Source of the DNA: Xanthomonas sp. Leaf148
Lineage (GTDB): Bacteria > Pseudomonadota > Gammaproteobacteria > Xanthomonadales > Xanthomonadaceae
DNA length: 64,000 bases
Assembly (NCBI RefSeq): GCF_001423585.1
Contig: NZ_LMOP01000008.1
Span: forward strand, 1,501,118-1,565,117
Direction of reading: 5' to 3'
Shown here piece by piece: positions 31,535 to 42,116 of this stretch. The notes under the pieces are model-generated. The model saw nothing but the letters and a program-made list of their open reading frames with translations, was not told the DNA's origin and searched no databases. The number at the start of each line of letters is the position of its first letter. The first letter of the stretch is position 1. Made by a program: the position numbers and the translations under genes.

Positions 31535-33853
31535 TTAGAAACTGAAGGTAGCGTTCAACACCGCCGAGCGGCCATCTCCCGGCAACGCCCAGCCACTGCC
31601 GGCGGTGACAGTGCCCGCGGCGTTGACGGTGAGGTTGTTGCGGATGCTGGTGTAGTACTCCTTGTCGAACAGGTTGTTGACGTTCAACTGCAGGCTGAGC
31701 CAGTCGTTGACGCGCAGGCCGACCATCGCACGGTGCACCCAGTACGCGTCGGTCTTGCGGTAGACCGCGGTCGAGGTGTTGTTCGGGTAGAAGCTGCCCT
31801 GGTAATTGACGCCGTAGCCGAAGATCCACTGGTTGAGCGCGTAAGTGGTCCAGAGATTGCCGGCATTACGCGGGGTCTGCACCAGTTCGCGCCCGGCAAT
31901 CGGGTCGCCGGTGAGGCTGGCGGTGCGGTTGGACACGCTCTGCAGCACTTCGCTGTCCAGGAAGGTGTAGTTGGCGAAGACCGACCAGCGCTCGGTCAGG
32001 TAGCCGGCCACGCCCAGTGCGATACCGTCCACGCGCGCCTTGCCGTCGAGCACCTGCTCGGGAATCAGCGGGTCGCCGCTGTTGACCTTGTAGTTTTCGC
32101 GCTCGTTGCGGAAGACCGCAGCGGTCAGCGCCAGGCGCTCGTTCAACACGTCCCACTTGCCGCCCAGCTCGATGTTGACCGCACTTTCTGGCTCAACATT
32201 GCAGTTGGCGCCGGCGGTGGCGGTGGCGATCGGCGTGCACGAGCCGTTGACCGACGCCTTGGACGGGGTCTTGCTGTTGGCGTAGGACAGATACAGGCTG
32301 GCGTTGTCGACCGGCTTGAATACCAGACCGGCGCGGTAGGAGAACAAATCGTCCTTGCTGCCCGCCGGGAAGCCCGGGGTCACGCCGGTGACGCCGCCGA
32401 TGGCATTGACGGTGTAGGTGGTGGTGTCGCCTTCGTTGTGCTCGTAACGGCCGCCCAGGTTGAGCATCCATTGCTCGTTGAACTGCAGCGTGTCGAACAG
32501 GTACACCGCCTGATTGGTCAGGCTGCCCTTGCTGCGGCCGGTGCGGAAATAATTCTGCGGGCCTGTCCAGATGTTGTACGGGTTGTCGAAGGTCTGCAGC
32601 GGGTAGGTGATGCCGGTGGTGGAGCCGTCGGCATTGCGGAAGATGCTGCCGCTGTCGAGTTCGAAGTCTTCCTTGCTGAAGGCCACGCCGGCGACCACGC
32701 GATGCTCGATGGCGCCGGTGTGCAGGGTGGCGGTCAGGTCGGTCTGGCTATGCGCGATGAAGTTTTCGGTGTCGCGCACCAGCCCGCGCGGGCCGCTGTT
32801 GGGGTTCCAGGTGGACGGCGGCTGGCCGACGCAGGCGCGACCGGTGTAGGCGTTGGTGTTGTTGGGCAGGCACCAGGTGCCTTCCGGCGCGGTGGCCGAG
32901 GTGGTCTGATCCACGCGCTGCAGACGCGCCAGGCTGCGCAGCTTGACGTTGTCGTCGAAGTCCATTTCCAGCACGCCGGTCAGCATGTCCACGTCGATCT
33001 CCTGACGCGACACATTGCGATAGCCGTAATAGGTTTCGCGGTCCACGCCCGGCAGCGGGCCATCGTTGAACGGGCTGAGCGCGAACGGCACGCCGTACTG
33101 CGGCAGGTTGTTGTCGTGCTGGTGCAGGTAGCTCAGCGTGAAGCGCGTATCCGAGCCCAGGCCGAAGGCGATCGACGGCGCAAAGCCCCAGCGATGGCGG
33201 AATTCTTCATCGCGGCCCGGCACGTCCTGGGTGTGACCCATCGCGTTCAAGCGCACGGCGGTGCCGTTTTCGAAGTCGTAGTTGCTGTCGACCGTGAGGC
33301 GGCCATAACGGTCGCTGCCGCCGCCGATCAGCACGTTGGTGAAGTCGCCTTGCCCGGCGGTCTTGGTCACCAGGTTGATGTTGCCGCCGACCGAACCGGC
33401 ACCGGACATCGCCGAGTTGGCGCCGTTGATCAGCTCCACGGACTCAAGGTTGAAGGTATCGCTGCGGCTGTACTGCGCGCTGTCGCGCACGCCATCGGTG
33501 GTGATGTCGCTGCTGGCGGTGAAACCACGCAGATTGATGCTGTCGCCATACCCACCGCCGCCTTCGCCCGCGCCGAAGGTGATGCCGGGCAGCGTGCTCA
33601 GCACATCGCGCAGCGACAGCAGATTCTGCTGGTCCATGGTCTGCTTGGTGACAACCGTGATGGTCTGCGGAGTGTCGCGCAGCGCTTCGGTGTACTTGGG
33701 CGAGGACGGCTTTTGCGCACGTTCCTGCTGCACCCGGATGGCATCCAGATCCACCGCACCCGGAGGCGCCGGCGCATCGCCAGGCTGGGCGAACGCAGGA
33801 GCGGACAGGGTCAACAGCACGGCCGAAGTGAGCGGGGAAATCCTGGGAGTCAT
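31535..33853 (-). CDS. fiu: TonB-dependent catecholate siderophore receptor (Fiu-like)
   Basis: This 772-residue outer-membrane receptor takes up ferric siderophores. It has a signal peptide (ending APAFA, about 1-22), a plug domain (about 50-165, with YTEALRDTPQTITVV) and a 22-strand barrel that ends VLNATFSF with the terminal phenylalanine of outer-membrane proteins. It leads an eight-gene operon through piuC, Sel1, PepSY, DUF2271, DUF4198, apbE and the flavoreductase. Naming as Fiu rests on the piuC partnership; the actual ligand is unknown. Confidence 0.9.
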   Translation of the reverse strand: MTPRISPLTSAVLLTLSAPAFAQPGDAPAPPGAVDLDAIRVQQERAQKPSSPKYTEALRDTPQTITVVTKQTMDQQNLLSLRDVLSTLPGITFGAGEGGGGYGDSINLRGFTASSDITTDGVRDSAQYSRSDTFNLESVELINGANSAMSGAGSVGGNINLVTKTAGQGDFTNVLIGGGSDRYGRLTVDSNYDFENGTAVRLNAMGHTQDVPGRDEEFRHRWGFAPSIAFGLGSDTRFTLSYLHQHDNNLPQYGVPFALSPFNDGPLPGVDRETYYGYRNVSRQEIDVDMLTGVLEMDFDDNVKLRSLARLQRVDQTTSATAPEGTWCLPNNTNAYTGRACVGQPPSTWNPNSGPRGLVRDTENFIAHSQTDLTATLHTGAIEHRVVAGVAFSKEDFELDSGSIFRNADGSTTGITYPLQTFDNPYNIWTGPQNYFRTGRSKGSLTNQAVYLFDTLQFNEQWMLNLGGRYEHNEGDTTTYTVNAIGGVTGVTPGFPAGSKDDLFSYRAGLVFKPVDNASLYLSYANSKTPSKASVNGSCTPIATATAGANCNVEPESAVNIELGGKWDVLNERLALTAAVFRNERENYKVNSGDPLIPEQVLDGKARVDGIALGVAGYLTERWSVFANYTFLDSEVLQSVSNRTASLTGDPIAGRELVQTPRNAGNLWTTYALNQWIFGYGVNYQGSFYPNNTSTAVYRKTDAYWVHRAMVGLRVNDWLSLQLNVNNLFDKEYYTSIRNNLTVNAAGTVTAGSGWALPGDGRSAVLNATFSF

Positions 33854-34190
33854 GAGACGTCTCGAAAAGGAAAGCGGTGCTCCGGCCTGGCGATGGCTCG
33901 GCGGATGCGGAAGGGTGTGCGTGCGTCGCTAGCCCGTGGCGCCCGGCTGGCGTCCACCGCACGTGCCGTCGCGCCGCGCTGGAAAGCGCAGGCGAGCAGG
34001 ACGCAAATCGAAGGTGTCGGACAGTGCAGGGCGCATGGGATCGCAGGGCAGGTCAGATGTTAAGAAGACCTGAAGGGTTGCGATCTTAAATGCAAATCAT
34101 TCTTCTTTGCAATCTTTGCCGACCGGAGGCGCACGTCTGCAAACACGCGGCGGCTTCTAGCGTGAAAAATATGCGTTGGTAGCTGCCGCG
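33854..34190. other. fiu upstream region
   Basis: Apart from the promoter/Fur box near 34.1 kb, this 337-nt gap holds the possible long fiu leader. I see no gene, riboswitch fold or terminator in it that I can support. The Rieske gene stop bounds its right end, with no obvious terminator for the suf operon. Confidence 0.5.
34083..34112 (-). promoter_or_regulatory. Putative fiu promoter with overlapping Fur box
   Basis: On the minus strand TTGCAA (34107-34112) and TAAGAT (34083-34088) are 18 nt apart. Between and over them, 34086-34104 matches the Fur consensus GATAATGATAATCATTATC at about 12 of 19 positions (core AAATCATT). This would place Fur repression over the promoter. The leader to the fiu ATG would be over 200 nt. 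Confidence 0.55.
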
Positions 34191-34520
34191 CTAGCGGTCG
34201 TCGCGGGTCCAGATGCCGTCGAGCTCGCGCTTGACCGGGAACTTGGGCACGGCGGTGTAGGCGGGCGCGCATAACGGGCGGCCATCGCGGATATCGAAGC
34301 GGGCGCTGTGCAACAGGCATTCGATGGTGCCGGCGACCGGGTCGAAGCTGCCGGGCGACAGCTCGTAATCTTCGTGGCTGCAACGGTCTTCCAACGCGTA
34401 CAACTCGCCGTCGAGATTGAACACCACGATCGGCGCGTCGGTGACGGCATCCCACGCTGTCTGCAGTTCGCCGGGCAGCAGCGCCTCGCTTGCGCAGACG
34501 AAGGTCCAGGTCTCACTCAT
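34191..34520 (-). CDS. Rieske [2Fe-2S] ferredoxin-like protein
   Basis: This 109-residue protein is a soluble Rieske domain with cluster ligands Cys47 and His49 (CSHED) and Cys68 and His71 (CLLH). No signal peptide is present, so it acts in the cytoplasm, probably as an electron carrier. It overlaps the GNAT gene by 4 nt and ends the suf-linked gene string. In relatives the same gene follows sufS, suggesting it supplies electrons during cluster assembly; this is inference. Confidence 0.9.
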   Translation of the reverse strand: MSETWTFVCASEALLPGELQTAWDAVTDAPIVVFNLDGELYALEDRCSHEDYELSPGSFDPVAGTIECLLHSARFDIRDGRPLCAPAYTAVPKFPVKRELDGIWTRDDR

Positions 34521-35056
34521 GGCGCGGCGCCGTCCAGCGATTTTTCCAGTACTTCGAAGCGTAGATCCTGCCGCAGTGGCACGCCGAAGCGTTCGTCGCC
34601 ATACGGGAACGGCTTGAGGAGGCCAGTGCGGCGATAGCCGCGCCGTTCGTAGAAGGCGATGAGTTCGTTGCGCACATCGATCACGGTCATGCGCATCACC
34701 GGCAGCTTCCATTCGGCGTCCACGATGCGTTCGGCTTCGGCCAGCAGCGTCTTGCCGATGCCGCTGCCTTGCAGCAATGGGTCCACCGCAAACATACCGA
34801 AATACCCTGCGCCGTCGTCGTCGGCGATATGCGCGCACGCCAGCAGGCGCCCATCCTGTTCGACCAGCAACACCAGGCTGCGCTCGCGCAGGATGTCCTG
34901 ACGCAGCACGGCCGGGTCGATGCGGGCACCGTCGAGAATGTCGGCCTCGGTCGTCCACCCCACGCGACTGCTGTCACCGCGATAAGCCGAGGTCACCAAC
35001 TGGACAAGGGCGTCGATGTCATCGACGGTGGCAGTGCGGAACGTGGTGGTCTGCAT
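34517..35056 (-). CDS. GNAT-family N-acetyltransferase
   Basis: This 179-residue protein has the GNAT fold, with the acetyl-CoA site at MFAVDPLLQGSGIGKTLL (R/Q-x-x-G-x-G/A type) and the late ELIAFYERRGYRRTG motif B. The substrate is unknown. It lies between sufS and the Rieske gene and overlaps the latter by 4 nt. A heptamer-bounded 155-nt segment separates it from sufS, so it may be expressed differently from the suf genes. Confidence 0.87.
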   Translation of the reverse strand: MQTTTFRTATVDDIDALVQLVTSAYRGDSSRVGWTTEADILDGARIDPAVLRQDILRERSLVLLVEQDGRLLACAHIADDDGAGYFGMFAVDPLLQGSGIGKTLLAEAERIVDAEWKLPVMRMTVIDVRNELIAFYERRGYRRTGLLKPFPYGDERFGVPLRQDLRFEVLEKSLDGAAP

Positions 35057-35062
35057 GAGGGC

Positions 35063-35215
35063 GGGGATTTGGGAGTGGGGATTGGGGATTCGTAACAGCG
35101 TAGCGAAGTTTGGCGCTTTTGAATTCCCGCGTGAATATTAGGGCGATGGAAGTCCGGCACCCCTCGGTGACATGCTTTTGCGATTCCCGATTCCCGATTC
35201 CCGATTCCCGATTCC
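35063..35215. repeat. Segment bounded by inverted GATTCCC heptamer arrays
   Basis: The left end (35063-35092) holds GGGATTT/GGGGATT copies. The right end (35182-35215) holds four exact GATTCCC heptamers and a partial fifth, in opposite orientation. The two arms can pair across about 90 nt. This occupies the gap between sufS and the GNAT gene. A similar bounded segment lies between pilT and pilU. Confidence 0.7.
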
Positions 35216-35217
35216 AA

Positions 35218-36462
35218 TCAGCCCAGTAGGCGACGCACCTTCACCAACGCGGCAACAAAACGCTCGATCTCGTCATGCGTGTTGTAGAACGCCAGCGATG
35301 CACGACAGGTTGCGGCAACGCCGTAGAACTGCAGCAGCGGGTGCGCGCAGTGCTGGCCGGAGCGCACCGCCACGCCTTCCAGATCGAGCAGGGTGGCAAG
35401 ATCGTGCGAATGCGCACCGTCGATCAGGAACGACACCACCGCGGCTTTGTCGGGCGTGGTGCCGAAAATGCGCAGGCCATCGATCTGCTGCAGCTCTTCG
35501 GTGAAGTGCGCCAGCAGCTCGGCTTCGCGCGCTTCCACGTGCTCCAGGCCGATCGACTCCAGATAATCCACCGCCGCGCCCAGGCCAATGAAGCCGGCGA
35601 TGTTGGGCGTGCCGGCTTCGAACTTGTGCGGGGCATCGTTGTAAACAGTGCCTTCGAAGCTGACTTCCTTGATCATTTCGCCACCGCCCAGAAACGGCGG
35701 CATGGACTGCAGATGCTCGCGACGCGCCCACAGCGCGCCGGTGCCGGTGGGGCCGCACATCTTGTGGCCGGTGATGGCGTAGAAATCGCAGCCGATCGCG
35801 GCCACGTCGATGCGCCGATGCGGTGCGGCCTGCGAGCCGTCCACCATGGTGACGATGCCGCGCCTGCGCGCGTCGCGGCAGATCTCGCGCACCGGGTTGA
35901 CCGTGCCCAGCACGTTGGACACATGGGTGATCGCCAGCAGTTTGACGTCCGGCGTCATCGCCTTGCGCAAGGCATCCAGATCCAGCGCGCCCTCGGGGGT
36001 GATCTCGGCTACGCGGATGCTGGCACCGGTGCGCTGGGCCACCAGCTGCCACGGCACGATGTTGGCGTGGTGCTCCATGCGCGTGATCAGGATGACATCG
36101 CCGGGTCCCAGACGCGGCAATGCCCACGAATACGCCACCAGATTGATCGCAAAGGTGGTGCCGCTGCACAGCACCAACTCGTCGGCGCGCACATTGAGAA
36201 AGCGCGCGAGTTTGCTGCGTGCGCCTTCGAAGGCATCCGTGGCTTCGCTGCCCAGCGCATGCACTGCGCGGCTGACATTGGCGTTCTGGCGCCGATAGAA
36301 CTCGTCGGTCGCGGCAATCACCTGCAGCGGCTTCTGCCCGGTGTTGGCGTTGTCGAAATAGATCAGCGGCTTGCCATGCACCTGCCGCATCAGCAGCGGG
36401 AAATCCGAACGGACGCGTTCCCAATCCGGAGCGTTGCCCTGAGTGACGGCAGGTGCATTCAT
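35218..36462 (-). CDS. sufS: Cysteine desulfurase SufS
   Basis: This 414-residue PLP enzyme takes sulphur from cysteine for iron-sulphur cluster assembly. The PLP lysine is Lys234 in TGHKMCGPTG and the sulphur-accepting catalytic cysteine is Cys372 in SGQHCAHP. It overlaps sufD by 4 nt. No sufE or sufU partner gene is visible in this cluster. Confidence 0.96.
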   Translation of the reverse strand: MNAPAVTQGNAPDWERVRSDFPLLMRQVHGKPLIYFDNANTGQKPLQVIAATDEFYRRQNANVSRAVHALGSEATDAFEGARSKLARFLNVRADELVLCSGTTFAINLVAYSWALPRLGPGDVILITRMEHHANIVPWQLVAQRTGASIRVAEITPEGALDLDALRKAMTPDVKLLAITHVSNVLGTVNPVREICRDARRRGIVTMVDGSQAAPHRRIDVAAIGCDFYAITGHKMCGPTGTGALWARREHLQSMPPFLGGGEMIKEVSFEGTVYNDAPHKFEAGTPNIAGFIGLGAAVDYLESIGLEHVEAREAELLAHFTEELQQIDGLRIFGTTPDKAAVVSFLIDGAHSHDLATLLDLEGVAVRSGQHCAHPLLQFYGVAATCRASLAFYNTHDEIERFVAALVKVRRLLG

Positions 36463-37720
36463 GCCACGCCCGCCGAATTCAGCGCGCGGTCCAGCTGTAG
36501 GGCCAGCACGGCACTCAACGCAGCCGGCAGGACCCGCAACGGCTCGTGGCAGAACGCCGCACTCAACAGACGCTGCGCCTCCGCTTGCGGCAGGCCGCGC
36601 GAGCGCAGATAGAACAAGGCGTTGTCATCGAGCTGACCGACAGTGGCGCCATGCGCTGCCTGCACTTCGTCGGCATCGATCACCAGCACCGGCTGGGTAT
36701 CGATTTCGGCATTGGAAGAGAGCAGCAGATTCTTGTTGGACAACCGCGCGTCGGTGCCATCAGCGCCCTGACGGATATGGATGCCGCCATGGAACACCAC
36801 GCGGCTGCGGTCGGCACCCACACCGCGCCAGACCAACTCGCAGGCGGTGTCGCGGGCAATATGTTCGATGCCCAGGCGCGTATCGACATGGCGGCGACCA
36901 TTGCCCAACAGCACGCCATTGGCAGTGAGCTGGGCGTTGCTGCCTTCCAGGCGCACGTTGAGTTCGTGCCGCGACAAGCCGGCGCCCAGTTCCAGATCCA
37001 CGCGCTGGTAGCGCGCATTGCGTGCCAACACGGCATCGGTGCGCAGCAGTGCGGTGGCGTGCGCGCTATCGGCCTGCAAGCGCGCATGCGACAACACCGC
37101 GTCCTGCGCCAGATGGACATGCATCACGCTGTTGTCCAGATGCGCCGCATCGCCGACATGCAGATGATGCTCGACCACATTGAGCGCAGCGCCGGCACGG
37201 ACTTCGATCAGATGCCGGTAATGCCAGGACAGATCGTGCTCGCTGGCCACGCTGACGAAGACGATATGCAGTGGCAGCTCGATCTGCGCGCTGTCTTGCA
37301 CGCGCACCAGCACGCCTTCGTCGGCCAGCGCGGCATTAAGGCGGGCAAAGATCTCGTCGCTGCCGTCGAAACGGCGGCCGAGCAAGTGCTTTGCGTCATC
37401 GCCTGCGGCCAGTGCGGCCGACAAGGTGTCCAGCTGCACGCCGTCCGGCAACGTCGAGACATCGCTCAGCGCTGCGGAAGGGCGCCCGTTGACGAACACC
37501 AGCCGCGGCGCGGGGATCTCGTCCAGTACGGCGGCATCGAGCAGCGTCGGCACCAGCGGTGCCGGCTGAAAACTGCGCCGTTCCAGCTGACGCAACGAGG
37601 TGTATTTCCACGCTTCGGCGCGCGGACCGGGCAGGCCGGTCTGCAGCGCTGCGTCGAGCTCGGCGCGGCGCGCATCGTCGCCACTGAAGCCGCGGGCCAG
37701 GGAGTCGAGCAGGGCGCTCA

Positions 37721-37721
<1 letters not shown>
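36459..37721 (-). CDS. sufD: Fe-S cluster assembly protein SufD
   Basis: This 420-residue scaffold subunit pairs with SufB and SufC. It shows the SufBD beta-helix core (about 140-380) with the conserved HGATVGQLDDNALFYLRSRG, whose histidine takes part in cluster assembly. It overlaps sufC by 1 nt and sufS by 4 nt. Divergent N-terminal half is normal for SufD. Confidence 0.93.
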
Positions 37722-38485
<764 letters not shown>

Positions 38486-38514
38486 GCTGATGGTCCGTCA
38501 GAATTCTTATGTAG

Positions 38515-38537
38515 CCCCTCTCCCGCCGGGAGAGGGG
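38515..38537. repeat. Perfect hairpin in the sufB-sufC gap (1)
   Basis: CCCCTCTCCC pairs with GGGAGAGGGG around a 3-nt loop. This is followed on the plus strand by GTTGGGGTGAGGG. The motif is a common Xanthomonas intergenic repeat. It is a stable RNA structure between sufB and sufC on the sense (minus) strand too. Confidence 0.75.
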
Positions 38538-38723
38538 TTGGGGTGAGGGTCGGCGCAAACAACTTGAAGGCGTCAGCGACTAATGAATGCGTCGCCGCGC
38601 GCCATTGAAGTGAGCATCCGGGAGCTCTTCGAGTATTTACCTTGACTGGCGCGTGGCGACGCGTTCGTCATAGCCAATCTTTTCGAGATCCTCCTGGCGC
38701 CCATCATCCGGCGCTGCGCGCCA

Positions 38724-38744
38724 CCTTCTCCCTAAGGGAGAAGG
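38724..38744. repeat. Perfect hairpin in the sufB-sufC gap (2)
   Basis: CCTTCTCCC pairs with GGGAGAAGG around TAA, ten nt past the sufB stop codon. On the sense strand no U-run follows, so it looks like an RNA stabiliser or processing site rather than a full terminator. Confidence 0.7.
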
Positions 38745-38753
38745 GAAAGGGTG

Positions 38754-40211
<1,458 letters not shown>

Positions 40212-40226
40212 CGGGCTGCCTACAGG

Positions 40227-40685
40227 TCAGGTGGTCGCGACGCGTGCGGCGATGGAACGCCGACGGCTGTCGCCAGGGAGAGAGAGGGGCTGCAACATCT
40301 GCGCAAGCGTGACCCGACGCAATGCGTCGCCGACCACGTCGTTGATCAGGCGCCAGTTGGAGCGCACGCCGCATGTCTGCGCGATGCCGCACTGGCTGTG
40401 GTCCTGGCTGCATTCGGTGATCGCCAGCGGGCCTTCCATTGCCTCGACGATCTCCACCAGGGTGATCTGGCTGGCGTCGCGCGCAAGCCGGTAACCGCCG
40501 TGCACACCGCGCAGGCCTTCCACCAGCCCGGCTTGCGACAACGGCTTGAGGATCTTGCTCACGGTCGGCGTTTCCAGGCCCGCCTGTTCGGCCAGTTCGC
40601 TGGCGCTGAGCACTTCACCGCTGCGCGCGGCAAGCACGGTCAGCACGACGGTGGCGTAATCGGTGAGTTTGGTGACGCGCAACAT
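40227..40685 (-). CDS. iscR: Rrf2-family Fe-S regulator (IscR/SUF regulator)
   Basis: This 152-residue winged-helix repressor senses cluster status and controls the suf operon that it heads. The N-terminal helix-turn-helix begins MLRVTKLTDYATVVL and the three cluster cysteines are Cys92, Cys99 and Cys105 (ECSQDHSQCGIAQTCG); the first spacing (C-x6-C) is one longer than in E. coli IscR. The start at 40685 is the conserved N-terminus. It is divergent from the SET-domain gene. The SUF-type regulator subfamily is the closest description. Confidence 0.92.
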   Translation of the reverse strand: MLRVTKLTDYATVVLTVLAARSGEVLSASELAEQAGLETPTVSKILKPLSQAGLVEGLRGVHGGYRLARDASQITLVEIVEAMEGPLAITECSQDHSQCGIAQTCGVRSNWRLINDVVGDALRRVTLAQMLQPLSLPGDSRRRSIAARVATT

Positions 40686-40716
40686 GGGCGAGCAGAAAAC
40701 CTTAAAGCGGACCGAA

Positions 40717-40746
40717 ATTGTACTCTTTCCGGCAGGGCGGGGCCAA
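40717..40746 (-). promoter_or_regulatory. Putative iscR-suf promoter
   Basis: On the minus strand TTGGCC (40741-40746) and TACAAT (40717-40722) are separated by 18 nt, 31 nt upstream of the iscR start codon. The region between is G/A rich and could hold the regulator's own site, but I cannot fit a convincing IscR consensus. Confidence 0.5.
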
Positions 40747-40858
40747 CCGCCCGGTTCAGCCGCCGGCAAGCGCAGGGCGTTGCAGGCGGTGGAGCGCTTG
40801 TGCTTGGCGCACGGACGCGCTGCGGTCACAATGAGCGGCCCCATCACTGGACCCTTAC

Positions 40859-41326
40859 ATGTCGCGCAAAGTTGCCGCCCGCAAGTCACGTATCCACGGC
40901 AATGGCATGTTCGCCCTCGCCCCGCTCCGCAAGGGCGAGCGCATCATTCAGTACAAGGGGCGCCTGCGCACGCACGCCGAGGTAGACGCCGATGACACCG
41001 GCGACGTGGAAAGCGGCCACACCTTCCTGTTTACGCTCAGCGACGATTACGTGCTGGATGCCAATTACGAAGGCAATGTCGCGCGCTGGATCAACCACAG
41101 CTGCAATCCCAATTGCGAAGCGGTGATCGAAGAAGCCGAAGGCGACGACCGCAGCAAGGACAAGATCTTCATCGAGGCCAAGCGCGCCATCAAGGCCGGC
41201 GCCGAGCTCACCTACAACTACGGCATCACCCTGAGCGAGCGCCACACGCCGCGTCTGAAGAAGATCTGGGAATGCCGCTGCGGCTCCAAGAACTGCACGG
41301 GCACGATGCTGCAGCCCAAGCGCTGA
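40859..41326 (+). CDS. SET-domain protein-lysine methyltransferase
   Basis: This 155-residue protein is essentially one SET domain. It contains GNGMFAL and NHSCNPNCEA (residues 79-88), the catalytic ELTYNYG (116-122) and a post-SET zinc motif CRCGSKNC (139-146) that, with Cys86, would bind zinc. All active-site parts look intact. S-adenosylmethionine-dependent lysine methylation of a bacterial protein is expected; the target is unknown. HU-type proteins, one of which is encoded 3.6 kb away, would be worth testing. Confidence 0.9.
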   Translation: MSRKVAARKSRIHGNGMFALAPLRKGERIIQYKGRLRTHAEVDADDTGDVESGHTFLFTLSDDYVLDANYEGNVARWINHSCNPNCEAVIEEAEGDDRSKDKIFIEAKRAIKAGAELTYNYGITLSERHTPRLKKIWECRCGSKNCTGTMLQPKR

Positions 41327-41430
41327 GCCTGGCGAAGCGCACTGCGCGCTGACGCGACGCACACATCGGTTCACGGGTGCGCAACAGTGCGCTGCCTACG
41401 GTGCGGGCTTCTTTTATCGAGGAGCCCCAC

Positions 41431-41973
41431 ATGGCGTATTCGCTCTCCGGCAAGACCATTGCGGTCCTGGCCACCGATGGCTTCGAGCAATCCGAACTGA
41501 CAGAACCCAAGCGCTTGCTGGAATCGTGGGGCGCCACGGTCGATGTGGTCGCGCCTGGCGATGGCGCAGCGATCCGCGCCTGGAATCACACCGATTGGGG
41601 CGATTCGGTTGCGGTCGACCGGCATCTTGAGCAAGCAACGCCTGAAACCTACGATGCGCTGGTGCTGCCCGGTGGCGTGCTCAATCCCGACACGCTGCGC
41701 ACGGATCAGCAGGCGATTGCCTTCATTCGTGCATTCGCCACGGCGCACAAGCCGGTGGCGGCAATCTGCCATGGGCCGTGGTTGTTGCTGGAGAGCGATC
41801 TGGTGCGCGGCCGCAACGTCACCTCGTGGCCGTCGGTCAAAACCGATCTGACCAACGCCGGCGCGCGCTGGCAGGACGCCGAGGTGGTGGTCGATGGTGC
41901 GTTGATCACCAGCCGCAAGCCCGACGACATTCCGGCATTCAGTGCTGCGGTGGCCAAGGCCCTGTCTGCGTAA
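41431..41973 (+). CDS. DJ-1/PfpI-family protein
   Basis: This 180-residue class I glutamine-amidotransferase-like protein belongs to the PfpI group. The nucleophile elbow AAICHGPWLL places Cys113 and His114, with the acidic residue expected near Glu20 (DGFEQSE). Members act as deglycases, chaperones or proteases. GAGGAG upstream supports the ATG at 41431. It is a single-gene unit by spacing. Confidence 0.92.
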   Translation: MAYSLSGKTIAVLATDGFEQSELTEPKRLLESWGATVDVVAPGDGAAIRAWNHTDWGDSVAVDRHLEQATPETYDALVLPGGVLNPDTLRTDQQAIAFIRAFATAHKPVAAICHGPWLLLESDLVRGRNVTSWPSVKTDLTNAGARWQDAEVVVDGALITSRKPDDIPAFSAAVAKALSA

Positions 41974-42011
41974 GGCGCGTTAGCCGTTATCTGTCACTTG
42001 TTTCAGTAAAC

Positions 42012-42039
42012 ACGGCCCGGCGCTGTTGCGTCGGGCCGT
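42012..42039 (+). terminator. Hairpin after the PfpI gene
   Basis: ACGGCCCG and CGGGCCGT form an 8-bp stem with a 12-nt loop, 39 nt past the stop. Only a weak T-run follows, so it may be a poor terminator; it could serve the convergent DUF1439 gene as well. Confidence 0.45.
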
Positions 42040-42116
42040 TGCATGATGGTCGTTGTGCGCGTCGTACCCACCTTGCGCGGACTGTTTTCGCCCTGGGTGA
42101 AGATAACGGTGCGGAC

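Noticed and set aside
30725-34063. A very long open frame on the plus strand across the fiu region
   Set aside because: It is antisense to fiu and piuC, rich in His, Gln, Arg and Val in a pattern produced by reading GC-rich genes backwards, and resembles no protein family. Fiu on the minus strand has a signal peptide, plug and barrel.
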